Source: Mycolicibacterium gilvum
GTDB taxonomy: Bacteria > Actinomycetota > Actinomycetes > Mycobacteriales > Mycobacteriaceae
Direction: 5' to 3'
Length of the DNA stretch: 64,000 nt
NCBI RefSeq assembly: GCF_900454025.1
Contig: NZ_UGQM01000001.1
Span: forward strand, 1,612,001 to 1,676,000
Positions within the stretch are counted from its first letter, which is position 1. The number at the start of each line of letters is the position of its first letter. The position numbers and the translations under genes were made by a program. Below are positions 9,129 through 19,700 of the stretch, one piece after another. The notes beneath the pieces were generated by a model that searched no databases, was not told the origin of the DNA, and was given only the letters and a program-made list of their open reading frames with translations.

Positions 9129-9854
9129 ATGAATTCGACGCCGTCTGAGGCTGCTGCGTCCGCCCCGACGGGCGAGCTGGGGGACCTGTCCGGGCACGCT
9201 GACGCGCCGCCGATCTCTCTCGATCACGCGGGCATCACCGAACTGTTCGCACTGCTCGCCTACGGCGAGGTCGCGGCCTTCTACCGCCTCGCCGAAGAGG
9301 CCAGGATGGCGCCCAATCTCAGCGGTCGTATCAACATGGCCGCGATGGCGGCCGCGGAGATGCAGCACTACGAGGTGCTCCGCGACGCGCTCGGGCGCCG
9401 CGGCGTCGATGTGGTTCCGGCGATGACCCGCTACGCGTCCGCACTGGAGAACTACCACCGCCTGACCACGCCCAGCACCTGGCTGGAGGCACTCGTCAAA
9501 ACCTACGTGGGTGACGCGATGGCCGCGGACTTCTATCTGCAGATCGCCGATGTGATGCCCGACGAGGCCGCCGAGGTGGTGCGGTCGGTGCTCGCGGAGA
9601 CCGGGCACTCTCAGTTCGTCGTCGCCGAGGTCCGCGCCGCGGTGACGGCCAGCGACCGGCAGCGGCACCGCCTGGCGCTGTGGTCGCGCCGCCTGCTCGG
9701 TGAGGCGATCACGCAGGCCCAGTTCGTGATGGCCGACCACGATGAGCTCGTCGATCTGGTGATGGCAGGCGGTGGCCTGTCGCAGATGACCGAGTTCTTC
9801 GACCGTCTGCAGAACACCCACAACGCCCGGATGCAGGAGCTCGGGCTGGGCTGA
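9129..9854 (+). CDS. Ferritin-like diiron-fold protein (MiaE-like hydroxylase family)
   Basis: The 241-residue helical protein carries a plausible diiron set: Glu47 (AYGEVAAF), E77MQH80 in the second helix and E157TGH160 in a later helix, with Asp134 as a possible further ligand. This ExxH pairing resembles tRNA-(ms2io6A) hydroxylase MiaE and related ferritin-like proteins. It is the position of Rv3210c. TAAGGT lies 6 nt before the ATG, which suggests leaderless transcription. Hydroxylation of a tRNA or another substrate is an inference from the fold only. The first 28 residues are low complexity. Confidence 0.8.
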   Translation: MNSTPSEAAASAPTGELGDLSGHADAPPISLDHAGITELFALLAYGEVAAFYRLAEEARMAPNLSGRINMAAMAAAEMQHYEVLRDALGRRGVDVVPAMTRYASALENYHRLTTPSTWLEALVKTYVGDAMAADFYLQIADVMPDEAAEVVRSVLAETGHSQFVVAEVRAAVTASDRQRHRLALWSRRLLGEAITQAQFVMADHDELVDLVMAGGGLSQMTEFFDRLQNTHNARMQELGLG

Positions 9855-9881
9855 GCCGGCGGCGCACCGGCGCGGGGACCG

Positions 9882-10724
9882 CTAGCGCGTGCAGTTGGTG
9901 ATGATCGAGTTGTTGTTCTGCACGGCGATCAGCGAGCCGTTGGCGTCGAGGATGGCGCAGTTGAGCTGACCGGACACGCTGGTCGCGGTGACCGAGCTGA
10001 GCGTCACGCCCGGGTTGAGGACCACCGTCTTCGTCCACGGCAGCGCCGCGTTCACATCGGTCTTCAGCGCGCCCTGCTCGTCGGTGTAGATGATCGTGAC
10101 GAGGTCGAGTAGGGCCCGGTTGCCGGTGATCCGGTAGGTCACGGTGCCGGGCGCGGCCGCGGCCGGCGGCGGGGCGGCCTGCGGGGCGGGCAGCAGCGGT
10201 GACGGGGCCACCGGCGCCGGGGTCTCCGCGGACGGGGTCACCGTCGTGACCGTCTCCGCGGGCAGCGACGGAGACGCCGGGGCGGCGGCGCGCGGTGACG
10301 GTGCGGCAGACGGTTCCGGAGCGCTGGAGGTCGGCAGCGGAGCTGCCACGGTCGCCGTGACGGAACCGCTGTCCCCGCCGCCGAGGATCATGCTGACGGT
10401 GATGACGGCGACGAACAGGATCGCCCCGGCGACACCGGCAATCCACATCCAGCGGCGGTCGATGCGCGCCTCGTCGAGGTATTCGTCATAGTTCTCGACG
10501 TCGGTGTAGTCGTCGGTGTCGTACGCGTCGTGGGCGTCGTGATCGCCTGGCCGGTAGTCCCGGTACGGGGGAAGGGCGTCGGTGTCGCTGTCGCCGTAGC
10601 GGTCCAGTTCGTCGACATCGCTCCCGCCGTATCCACCGCCGCGCCGTCCGCTGGCTCGCCCGCTGCGGATTCGCTCGGTCGGCGTCAGTGAGTACGGTGA
10701 TTGCGCGGTATAAGGCCTGTTCAT
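9882..10724 (-). CDS. MmpS-like single-pass membrane protein with acidic N tail and Pro-rich stalk
   Basis: The 280-residue protein has an acidic, Tyr/Asp-rich cytoplasmic region (about 34-85) and one transmembrane helix (about 94-114). A Pro/Ala/Ser/Thr-rich stalk (about 122-200) leads to a globular C-terminal domain (about 204-280). That domain has the beta pattern TYRITG...VTIIYTDEQG...PWTKTVVL...VSGQLNCAILDANG seen in MmpS transport accessory proteins. No MmpL partner is adjacent. It ends 27 bp from the convergent ferritin-like gene. It is the Rv3209 position, but the acidic N-terminal extension makes it longer than the reference. Function unknown. Confidence 0.75.
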   Translation of the reverse strand: MNRPYTAQSPYSLTPTERIRSGRASGRRGGGYGGSDVDELDRYGDSDTDALPPYRDYRPGDHDAHDAYDTDDYTDVENYDEYLDEARIDRRWMWIAGVAGAILFVAVITVSMILGGGDSGSVTATVAAPLPTSSAPEPSAAPSPRAAAPASPSLPAETVTTVTPSAETPAPVAPSPLLPAPQAAPPPAAAAPGTVTYRITGNRALLDLVTIIYTDEQGALKTDVNAALPWTKTVVLNPGVTLSSVTATSVSGQLNCAILDANGSLIAVQNNNSIITNCTR

Positions 10725-10982
10725 GAAGCTTTCCAGTCGTCCTGTATCCGGTGTCGCGGCCGATGCTACTGAGACAGAGGTGACGGATGAGGCTGACGCG
10801 CGTTCGACGCGGTCACGGTCGGGACTCGGTTCGGTCGCCGCGCTGTTATGGCACTGCCCGAAATCCCGCCGAGGTCGGTTGTTCGCTCTGCGCGAGGGCG
10901 CGGTGGCGGCTCCGTCGCACCGCGCCGACGTCCACTAGCCTCCATAAGGAAGACGAGCATTTCGAACAGAAGGGTTTCCACC

Positions 10983-11231
10983 GTGGAGGTCAAGATCGGT
11001 GTCACCGACAGCCCGCGCGAGCTGGTTTTCGCCAGCGCGCAGACGCCGGCCGAGGTGGAGAAGTTGGTGGCCGACGCGCTGAGCGGCGAGCCCGGCGTCC
11101 TGGGTCTCACCGACGAGAAGGGGCGGCGTTTCCTCGTGCAGTCCACGCGGATCGCCTATGTCGAGATCGGTGCCGCGGATTCCCGCCGGGTCGGGTTCGG
11201 CGTCGGCGCCGTCGGCTCAGAGGCCGTATAA
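10983..11231 (+). CDS. DUF3107 small protein (Rv3208A/TB9.4-like)
   Basis: This 82-residue protein with GTG start matches the conserved actinobacterial DUF3107 family by its full-length pattern VKIGVTDSPREL...AEVEKLV...TDEKGRRFLVQ...IAYVEIG...RRVGFG. It is predicted as a small alpha/beta protein with no membrane or export signal. It corresponds to TB9.4, next to Rv3208. A strong hairpin follows 9 bp after the stop. Function is not known. Confidence 0.85.
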   Translation: MEVKIGVTDSPRELVFASAQTPAEVEKLVADALSGEPGVLGLTDEKGRRFLVQSTRIAYVEIGAADSRRVGFGVGAVGSEAV

Positions 11232-11240
11232 CTCACGCCA

Positions 11241-11293
11241 AACGTGCGTCCCGCGTGGCAGTTTCGATCGAGATGCCACGCGGGGCGCACGTT
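11241..11293. terminator. Strong bidirectional hairpin between DUF3107 gene and tetR
   Basis: Two 20-nt arms (AACGTGCGTCCCGCGTGGCA and TGCCACGCGGGGCGCACGTT) pair throughout, with one G-U pair and a 13-nt loop. It lies in the 83-bp gap between two convergent stops. There is no U tract. Confidence 0.7.
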
Positions 11294-11314
11294 GTCGTTG
11301 TGGCCAGGGGGTAG

Positions 11315-12073
<759 letters not shown>

Positions 12074-12175
12074 TCAGGACAGCGCTCGACCGCGCCCGCA
12101 CGCCGGAACGCCGCGCGCCGTACTTCGGTGGCGCGCCGGACCTTCACATCCCTTGACCTGTGTCATCCTGTTTCG

Positions 12176-13198
12176 GTGACCTACGACCCGGGGCGCGGTC
12201 GCGTGCCGGTGCTGCGCGACGAATGGCGAGAGCCGCTTCGCGCGCAACGCGACCCGCTGGCAGAGCACCCGGGACGGGTGCGCTCCAACCGGGATGAGCA
12301 CAGGCGCTGGCGCAAACAGACCTGGATCGGTCGCTTCGTCTCCACCTACGGGTGGCGGGCCTACGCGTTGCCTCTGCTGGTGGTGCTCACCGCGGTCGTG
12401 ATCTACCAGACCATCACCGGCACGAGCGCGCCGCAGGCGGTCGAGGACGAGGGCCCGGTTCAGGGCCCGCCGACCATCGGGGTTCCGAGCACGTCCATCG
12501 TCGGCGCGCCGCCCAAGGGCCTGACCGAGTTCGACGCGAACCTGCCGACCGGGATCCTGCCGCAGGGCGGCCCGTTCACCGAAGCCGGCGCAGGCACCTG
12601 GCACATCGTCCCCGGCGCACTTCCTCAGGTCGGCCAGGGCACCACCAAGGTCTTCACCTACACCGTCGAGGTCGAGGACGGCGTCGACACCACGACCTTC
12701 GGCGGCGACGAGGGCTTCGCACGGATGGTCAGCGAGACCCTGGCCAATCCGAAGAGCTGGACCCACAACGCGCAGTTCGGGTTCACCCGCGTCGACGCCG
12801 CCGCCGGCGTCGTCCCCGACTTCCGGGTGTCGCTCACCTCGCCGATGACGATCCGCCAGGGCTGCGGCTACGACATCCAGCTCGAGGCGTCCTGCTACAA
12901 CCCCGCGTTCGGCGGCCAGCCCCGGGTGTTCATCAACGAGGCGCGGTGGGTGCGCGGCGCGGTCCCGTTCCAGGGCGACATCGGGTCCTACCGGCAGTAT
13001 GTGATCAACCACGAGGTTGGACACGCCATCGGCTACCAGCGCCACGAGCAGTGCACGGAGAACGGCGCCCTCGCGCCGATCATGATGCAGCAGACGTTCT
13101 CCACCAACAACAACGACGCGGCCAGGTTCGACCCCGGCACGGTCACCCCGGACGGCCTGTCCTGCCGCTTCAACCCGTGGCCGTACCCGATCGCCTGA
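12176..13198 (+). CDS. DUF3152 membrane-anchored putative metallopeptidase
   Basis: The 340-residue protein has a basic cytoplasmic N terminus, one membrane helix (about 62-80) and an extracytoplasmic domain. This contains HEVGHAIGYQRH (His279, Glu280, His283, His290) followed by a Met-containing APIMMQQ segment. This is a zincin helix plus a Met-turn-like element, so a zinc metallopeptidase is likely. The third histidine is one residue further from the Gly than in textbook metzincins (HExxHxxGxxH). Paired cysteines (C230/C240 and C293 with a late Cys) suit an oxidising compartment. The GTG start matches the N terminus of Rv3207c. The substrate is unknown. Confidence 0.85.
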   Translation: MTYDPGRGRVPVLRDEWREPLRAQRDPLAEHPGRVRSNRDEHRRWRKQTWIGRFVSTYGWRAYALPLLVVLTAVVIYQTITGTSAPQAVEDEGPVQGPPTIGVPSTSIVGAPPKGLTEFDANLPTGILPQGGPFTEAGAGTWHIVPGALPQVGQGTTKVFTYTVEVEDGVDTTTFGGDEGFARMVSETLANPKSWTHNAQFGFTRVDAAAGVVPDFRVSLTSPMTIRQGCGYDIQLEASCYNPAFGGQPRVFINEARWVRGAVPFQGDIGSYRQYVINHEVGHAIGYQRHEQCTENGALAPIMMQQTFSTNNNDAARFDPGTVTPDGLSCRFNPWPYPIA

Positions 13199-13219
13199 CA
13201 CCGTCGGTCCCTCCGCACC

Positions 13220-13277
13220 GCGAGCGCGCGCGTCTGCACGCCGCCGCGCCGCAATTCTCGTGCCAGCGCGCGCGCTC
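13220..13277. repeat. Intergenic palindromic repeat, divergent copy
   Basis: The outer arms GCGAGCGCGCG and GCGCGCGCGCTC pair around GTCTGCACG...CGTGC. The outer part matches the two better copies at 40470 and 41279, but the centre has diverged. It lies between the DUF3152 gene and moeZ, two genes in the same direction. Confidence 0.55.
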
Positions 13278-13372
13278 ACCGAGCCCGAGCGCGCGGGAAG
13301 GGTCGGGCCCTCGTTGCTGTTGACATCGGTACCTGCTGAGATGGGTCATACAGCCAACCAAGGAGATAGTCG

Positions 13373-14566
13373 GTGTCGACACCGTTGCCGCCGCTGGTCG
13401 AACCAGCTGCTGAACTCACCAAAGAAGAGGTCGCGCGCTACAGCCGCCACCTCATCATCCCCGACCTCGGTCTGGACGGTCAGAAGCGTCTGAAGAACGC
13501 CCGCGTCCTCGTCATCGGCGCCGGTGGACTCGGATCACCGACCCTGCTCTACCTGGCCGCCGCCGGCGTCGGCACGATCGGCATCGTCGAGTTCGACGTC
13601 GTCGACGAATCCAATCTGCAGCGCCAGATCATCCACGGGCAGTCCGACATCGGCAGGCCGAAGGCGCAGAGCGCCAAGGACTCCGTGCTCGAGGTCAACC
13701 CGCTCGTCACGGTGAACCTGCACGAGTTCCGTCTGGAACCCGACAACGCGGTCGAACTCTTCGAGCAGTACGACCTGATCCTCGACGGCACCGACAACTT
13801 CGCGACGCGCTACCTGGTCAACGACGCCGCGGTGCTGGCGGGCAAGCCGTACGTCTGGGGCTCGATCTACCGCTTCGAGGGGCAGGTGTCGATCTTCTGG
13901 GAGGACGCGCCGGCCGACGAGGGCGGCAGAGAACGTGGCCTGAACTACCGCGACCTCTACCCCGAGCCGCCGCCGCCGGGAATGGTGCCGTCGTGCGCCG
14001 AGGGCGGCGTGCTCGGCATCCTGTGCGCGTCGATCGCGTCGGTGATGGGCACCGAGGCGATCAAGCTGATCACCGGGATCGGCGATCCGCTGCTGGGCCG
14101 GCTCATGGTCTACGACGCGCTGGACATGAGCTACCGGACCATCAAGATCCGCAAGGATCCGTCCACCCCGAAGATCACCGAGCTCATCGACTACGAGGCG
14201 TTCTGCGGAGTGGTCTCCGATGCGGCCGCGGAAGCCGCTGCGGACTCCACGATCACGCCGCGTGAGCTGCGGGAGCTGCTGGACTCGGGAAAGCCGTTGG
14301 CGCTGATCGACGTCCGTGAACCGGTGGAGTGGGACATCAACCGCATCGAGGGCGCCGAGTTGATCCCCAAGGGCGGATTCGAGAGCGGTGAGGCGCTCTC
14401 CAAGCTCGACAACGACCGGACCCCGGTGTTCTACTGCAAGACCGGTATCCGCTCGGCGGAGGTGCTCGCCATCGTCAAGAAGGCGGGGTTCGCGGATGCG
14501 ATGCACGTCCAGGGCGGGATCGTGGCCTGGGGCAAGCAACTCGAACCCGACATGGTGATGTACTAA
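13373..14566 (+). CDS. moeZ: MoeZ: adenylyltransferase/sulfurtransferase for sulfur-carrier proteins
   Basis: This 397-residue protein fuses a ThiF/MoeB E1-like adenylation domain (about 1-270) to a C-terminal rhodanese domain (about 285-397). Seen are the nucleotide loop VIGAGGLGS (48-55), DGTDNFATR, the PSCAEGGVLG region, and the rhodanese loop FYCKTGIRSAE with active Cys355. By family it adenylates and thiocarboxylates MoaD-type and CysO sulfur carriers for molybdopterin and cysteine synthesis. The GTG start has AAGGAGAT upstream. Equivalent to Rv3206c. Confidence 0.95.
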   Translation: MSTPLPPLVEPAAELTKEEVARYSRHLIIPDLGLDGQKRLKNARVLVIGAGGLGSPTLLYLAAAGVGTIGIVEFDVVDESNLQRQIIHGQSDIGRPKAQSAKDSVLEVNPLVTVNLHEFRLEPDNAVELFEQYDLILDGTDNFATRYLVNDAAVLAGKPYVWGSIYRFEGQVSIFWEDAPADEGGRERGLNYRDLYPEPPPPGMVPSCAEGGVLGILCASIASVMGTEAIKLITGIGDPLLGRLMVYDALDMSYRTIKIRKDPSTPKITELIDYEAFCGVVSDAAAEAAADSTITPRELRELLDSGKPLALIDVREPVEWDINRIEGAELIPKGGFESGEALSKLDNDRTPVFYCKTGIRSAEVLAIVKKAGFADAMHVQGGIVAWGKQLEPDMVMY

Positions 14567-14602
14567 CGCGGGGTTCGACCTCTCGGCGCTTAGGCTGTGG
14601 CG

Positions 14603-15457
14603 GTGACTGCAGAGCGACCGCCAGAGCATGTACTCGCAGCTTTCGGGCTGTCCGGCGTGCAACCGGCTCCGCTCGGCTCCAGCTGGGAGGGCGGTTGGCG
14701 CTGTGGCGAAGTCGTGCTGTCGATGGTCGCCGACCACGCCCGCGCGGCCTGGTCGGCGAAGGTCCGGGAGACGCTGTTCGTCGACGGGGTGCGGCTGGCC
14801 CGGCCCGTGCGCTCTACCGACGGACGCTACGTCGTCGCGGGCTGGCGGGCCGACACCTACGTGGCCGGCACCCCCGAACCTCGCCATGACGAGGTCGTCT
14901 CCGCGGCGGTGCGCCTGCACGAGGCGATGGCGAAGCTGGAACGCCCGAGGTTCCTGACCCAGCCGCCGATCGCGCCGTGGGGTGACGTCGACGTCTTCAT
15001 CGCCGCGGACCGCGCGGCGTGGGAGGAACGGCCGCTGCACTCGCTGCCTCCCGGCGCCAGGGTCGGGCCGGGAGCGGCCGACGGTCAGAAGTCCATCGAA
15101 CTGCTCAACCAGCTGGCGACGCTGCGCCGCCCGACCAAGAGCCCGAGCCAGGTGGTGCACGGAGACCTCTACGGCACAGTGCTTTTCGCCGGCACCGCAG
15201 CGCCCGGGATCACCGACATCACCCCCTACTGGCGCCCGCCGGCGTGGGCGACAGGTGTCGTCGTGGTCGACGCGCTGTCGTGGGGCGAGGCTGACGACGC
15301 GCTCATCGAGCGGTGGGCGCAGCTGCCGGAATGGCCGCAGATGTTGTTGCGGGCGTTGATGTTCCGGCTGGCGGTGCACGCCCTGCATCCGAGGTCGACG
15401 GCCGCCGCGTTCCCGGGTCTGGCGCGTTCGGCGTCGTTGATCCGCCTGACGCTCTGA
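14603..15457 (+). CDS. TIGR02569-type conserved actinobacterial protein, phosphotransferase-like fold
   Basis: This 284-residue protein corresponds to Rv3205c. The segment VVHGDLYGTVLF, followed by ITDITPYWRPP, resembles the HGDxxxxN and IDFxxxxxG loops of aminoglycoside-phosphotransferase-like proteins. The catalytic Asn after HGD is replaced, so kinase activity is doubtful. The family has an uncharacterised role. The start is ambiguous: GTG 14597 and GTG 14603 are in frame. I prefer 14603 because TAGGCT ends 6 nt before it, as in leaderless mycobacterial genes. It lies 36 bp after moeZ. Confidence 0.75.
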   Translation: MTAERPPEHVLAAFGLSGVQPAPLGSSWEGGWRCGEVVLSMVADHARAAWSAKVRETLFVDGVRLARPVRSTDGRYVVAGWRADTYVAGTPEPRHDEVVSAAVRLHEAMAKLERPRFLTQPPIAPWGDVDVFIAADRAAWEERPLHSLPPGARVGPGAADGQKSIELLNQLATLRRPTKSPSQVVHGDLYGTVLFAGTAAPGITDITPYWRPPAWATGVVVVDALSWGEADDALIERWAQLPEWPQMLLRALMFRLAVHALHPRSTAAAFPGLARSASLIRLTL

Positions 15458-15536
15458 GGCCTCGCGGTTCCGCCGAACGGAGGTTCCCGGCTGTGATCGC
15501 GGTCGGATTCACCGCTGTGGCGCCAGGCTCGACGCG

Positions 15537-15833
15537 TCAGAACGTGTGCCGGTACTCCGCGAGCGGCACCCTGCCGTCGCGGGCGAGGACGCCCTCGGCG
15601 CGCAGCCGGTCGAGCTGACGGCCGGCCAGATGCGGGGCGGGCCGGCCCGACACCGGAATCACCCTGTGCCATGGCAGATCCGCCGAATCCGTGCGCATGA
15701 TCCACGCGACGATGCGCGGACTCGACAGGCCGGCTGCACCGGCGATGTCGCCGTAGGTCGCGACCCGGCCCGCAGGGATCGCCGCGACGAGCGCGCGTAC
15801 GACCTCGACCTGATCGTCGGTGATCGCGGCCAT
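15537..15833 (-). CDS. Alkyltransferase-like protein (ATL) lacking the methyl-acceptor cysteine
   Basis: This 98-residue protein matches the C-terminal DNA-binding domain of O6-alkylguanine-DNA alkyltransferases, with IPAGRVATYGDIAGAAG followed by SPRIVAWIMR. The active-site motif PCHRV is PWHRV here (Trp55). This is the mark of ATL proteins, which bind alkylated guanine and hand the lesion to nucleotide excision repair instead of removing it. The start ATG is 2 nt after the upstream hydrolase stop, so the pair is coupled. It corresponds to Rv3204, often annotated as a methyltransferase, which the missing Cys argues against. Confidence 0.88.
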   Translation of the reverse strand: MAAITDDQVEVVRALVAAIPAGRVATYGDIAGAAGLSSPRIVAWIMRTDSADLPWHRVIPVSGRPAPHLAGRQLDRLRAEGVLARDGRVPLAEYRHTF

Positions 15834-15835
15834 GG

Positions 15836-16630
15836 TCAGGGAAGCAGATCCCGGATGAGCCTCGCGGTCTCGGCGGGCCTGGCGAGGGGCACCATGTGGT
15901 CGCAGTCCCATTCCAGCAGTGTGAAATTCGGTCCCAGGCCGGCGTCGAGGGCGGCGACCAGTTCGTCGCCTGCATACGGCGGATCGGTACGGGTTGCCCG
16001 CACCAGCGTGGTCGGCGTGCCGTCGCGGGGAATCACCGCGGGGCGGGTCAGCTCGCTCCAATAACACAGCATCGCCGGGATGCTGATCCGCCACCCGACC
16101 CGTCCGCCGGCGGAGGCGACGAGGTGTTCGTCGAGTTCGCGGTCGAGCTCGTCCTCGGCGACCTCACCCCACGAACCGCCGATCTTCTCCTGGCGGGCTT
16201 CCTCCCGATCGGTGTAGTCGGGGGAGGTGTACATCTCGTCGGCGATCTCGCGCATCCACCGCCCGTCGAGCCCCACCGCCGGATCGAGCAGCACCAGCCC
16301 GGCGATCAGATCGGGCCGCGCCGCAGCGAGGTTCAGCGCGATCGCGCCTCCGAACGAGTGACCCACGACTACCACCGGGCCGACCACCGGGCCCTCGGCT
16401 TCGGCGTCCAGGAGCGCGGTCAGGGCCGCCACGTTGGCCTCGATCGTCCACGGCGCATCCCACGACGACCGCCCGTGTCCCACCAGATCGGGGGCGACGG
16501 CGGGGATGTCGGACAGGTGACGGGTGAACAGACTCTCCCAACGCTTACCGTGGCCGGTCAATCCGTGGATCGCCAGAACGCGGGCGGGTCCGGCCGGTCC
16601 GAAACGGTAGGTGCACAGCTGTTCGGTCAC
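15836..16630 (-). CDS. Alpha/beta hydrolase (Rv3203/LipV-position)
   Basis: The 264-residue cytoplasmic protein has the alpha/beta-hydrolase fold. It shows the oxyanion segment IHGLTGHGKRW, the nucleophile elbow GHSFGG (Ser92) and a catalytic His in DCDHMVP near the C terminus (about 245). The conserved APDLVGHGRS segment follows the third strand. No signal peptide is seen. The GTG start gives a protein somewhat longer than annotated M. tuberculosis LipV, which occupies the same position. Coupled downstream to the ATL gene and divergent from adnA. The substrate (ester or lipid) is not predictable. Confidence 0.85.
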   Translation of the reverse strand: MTEQLCTYRFGPAGPARVLAIHGLTGHGKRWESLFTRHLSDIPAVAPDLVGHGRSSWDAPWTIEANVAALTALLDAEAEGPVVGPVVVVGHSFGGAIALNLAAARPDLIAGLVLLDPAVGLDGRWMREIADEMYTSPDYTDREEARQEKIGGSWGEVAEDELDRELDEHLVASAGGRVGWRISIPAMLCYWSELTRPAVIPRDGTPTTLVRATRTDPPYAGDELVAALDAGLGPNFTLLEWDCDHMVPLARPAETARLIRDLLP

Positions 16631-16708
16631 ACCCGCAGATGCTGCCAGGTGTTGTGGACGGCGGCCAGGTCAGGGCCACTTGTCGTACCCCCGTGATGTC
16701 ATGCGTGC

Positions 16709-19700
16709 ATGTCCGCACCGCAGACCGAACTCACGACTGACGCTTTGGGCCGGCGTGATCTGCGCGGCACCGTGCGGGTGCTGGGCGGGCCCGGGACCGG
16801 CAAGAGCAGCCTGCTCGTCGACACGGCGGTAGCCCACATCGCGGCCGGCTGTGACCCGGAATCGGTTCTGCTGCTGACGGGTTCGGCACGGCTGAGCGCG
16901 CAGGTACGTGCCTCGATCACCTCGGCGTTGCTGGGAGCGGGCGGTCGTGCCGCCGTGCGCGAGCCCCTCGTCCGCACCGTGCACTCGTATGCGTTCGGTG
17001 TCCTGCGGCTCGCCGCGCAGCGCAACGGGAGTCCGCCTCCGCGGCTCATCACGAGCGCCGAGCAGGACGGCATCATCCGCGAGCTTCTCGCCGGCGACGT
17101 CGAGGACGGCCCCGCCTCACCGGTGCGCTGGCCCGAGCAGCTGCGGCCGGCGCTGAGCACGGTCGGATTCGCCACCGAACTGCGCGACCTGATGGCCCGC
17201 TGCAGCGAGCGGGGCATCGATCCTGTTGCGCTGCAACGCATCGGGCGCAACGCAGGGCGGCCGGAATGGCAGGCTGCCGGCCGGTTCGCCCAGGCCTACG
17301 AGCAGATCATGCTGCTGCGGTCGGCGGTCGGCATGGCGGCTCCCCAGGCGACCGTGCCCGCGTTGGGCGCCGCGGAGTTGGTGGGGGCCGCGCTGGAGGC
17401 CTTCGCGATGGACGCCGACCTGCTGTCCGCCGAGCGTTCCCGGGTGCAGCTGTTGCTCGTCGACGACGCCCAGCACCTCGACCCGCAGGCGGCGCGTCTG
17501 GTCGAGGTCCTCGCCGCCGGCGCCGAGCTCACCGTGATCGCCGGGGACCCGCACCAGACCGTGTTCGGCTATCGCGGCGCCGATCCGGCCTTGCTGCGCG
17601 GGGACGGACCCGCATTGATCCTCAACCGCTCGCACCGTTGCGCGGCCCCGCTGGCCGATGCGATCGCCGCGATCACGCGAAGGCTGCCGGGTGCCGATGC
17701 GTCGCGTGAGTTCACCGGCCGTGGGGAGCAGGGGACGCTCGCCGTGCGCATCGCGGCGTCGCCGCACGCGGAGTCGGCGCTGATCGCCGATGCCCTGCGG
17801 CGGGCACACCTCGTCGACGGTGTCCCGTGGGACCGGATGGCGGTGATCGTCCGGTCCGTACCGCGCACGGGCGCGTCCCTCGGGAGGGCACTCGCCGCTG
17901 CCGGTGTCCCCGTCGAGGACCCGCACCCGGACGTCCCGCTGGCGAATCAGCCTGCGGTGCAGGCGCTGTTGACCGTGCTGGAAGCCACCGCCGAGAAGCT
18001 GGACGGGGAGCGCGCACTGGCCCTGGTGACCGGTCCGATCGGCCGCGTCGACCCGGTGTCGCTGCGGCAGCTGCGCCGCACCCTGCGCCGCGGTGCCACC
18101 GCCGCCGACCGCGGTTTCGGTGAGCTTCTGGTCGAGGCGCTCGGGCGGGACGTCGCCGCGCTGCCGGACCAGCATGCGCGGGCGCTGCGCCGGCTGCGTG
18201 CGGTGCTGACCGCGGCCCGCCGCAGCGCCGAGCAGGGTGGCGATCCGCGCCAGACGCTGTGGCAGGCGTGGAACCGTTCCGGACTGCAGAAGCGCTGGCT
18301 CGCCGCGGCGGAGCGCGGCGGTCCGGCTGCCGCGCAGGCCGAGCGCGACCTCGACGCGGTCACGGCGCTGTTCGACGTCGCCGAACAGTACGTGGAGCGC
18401 ACCGCGGGCGCGTCGCTACGCGGTCTGATCGACCACATCACGGGGCTGTCGCTGCCGCCGGCGCGCGACGACGCACGCTCCGGTGACGCGATTTCGTTGA
18501 TCAGCGCGCACGCCGCACTCAGCGGTGAGTGGGACTTCGTTGTTCTCGCCGGCCTGCAGGAAGGGCTGTGGCCCAACGTGTCTCCGCGGGGCGGGGTACT
18601 CGCGACACAGCATCTGGTCGATGTGATCGACGGTGTCGCCGCACCGGGGCAGCGGCTGTCCAGCCGGGCCCCGCTGCTGGCCGAGGAACGCAGACTGCTG
18701 ATCGCGGCGATGGGACGTGCCCGCAGCCGGGTGCTGGTCACCGCGGTCGACAGCGACTCCGGCGACGAGGCGGCGCTGCCGTCGCCGTTCTGCCACGAGC
18801 TCGCCGCGATGGCGACCGAGCCGGTGCCGGAGCCGGCACTGCCGATCCGGGCGCCCCGGGTGCTCTCGCCCGCCGCGGTGGTGGGTCGGCTGCGCTCTGT
18901 GGTGTGCGCCGGATCCGATGAGGTTTCCGAGGACGAAAGAGTCTGTGCTGCCGCGCAGTTGGCGCGTCTGGCGACGGCGGGGGTGCACGGCGCCGATCCG
19001 TCGTCGTGGTACGGCGCGCGCGAACTGTCCAGCGACGAACCGCTCTGGGACGGCGACGACCATGTGGTGACGCTGTCGCCGTCGACGCTGCAGATGCTGG
19101 CGGACTGCCCCCTGCGGTGGCTGCTGGAGCGCCACGGAGGCGCGCGGGGCCGGGACGTGCGTTCCACCCTGGGATCGCTGGTGCATGCGTTGGTCTCCGA
19201 GTCCGGCACAGCAGAGTCGGTGTTGCTCGATGAGCTCGACAAGGTCTGGGGCAAGCTGCCTTTCGACGCCCAGTGGCATTCCGACAACGAGCGGATCCGT
19301 CATCTGGAGATGCTGGCGACGTTCCTGAAGTGGCGCAGCGACACCCGGGGCGAACTCACCGAGGTCGGTACCGAGATCGACGTCGACGGTGTGGTCGCCG
19401 GCGGTGACGGAGACGGCCCGGGGGTGCGGGTGCGCGGCCGTCTGGACCGTCTCGAACGCGACAGTGAGGGACGGCTGGTCGTGGTCGACGTCAAGACGGG
19501 TAAGAGCCCGGTCAGCAAGGACGACGCGCAGGCGCACGCACAGTTGGCGATGTACCAGTTGGCCGTCGCGGCCGGTTTGATCGCCGACGGCGACGAGCCC
19601 GGCGGCGGCCGCCTGGTCTATCTCGGCAAGACCACCGGCGGACGCGCGACCGAACGCCACCAGGACGCGGTGACCCCCGAGGTGCGCGAGCTGTGGGAGG

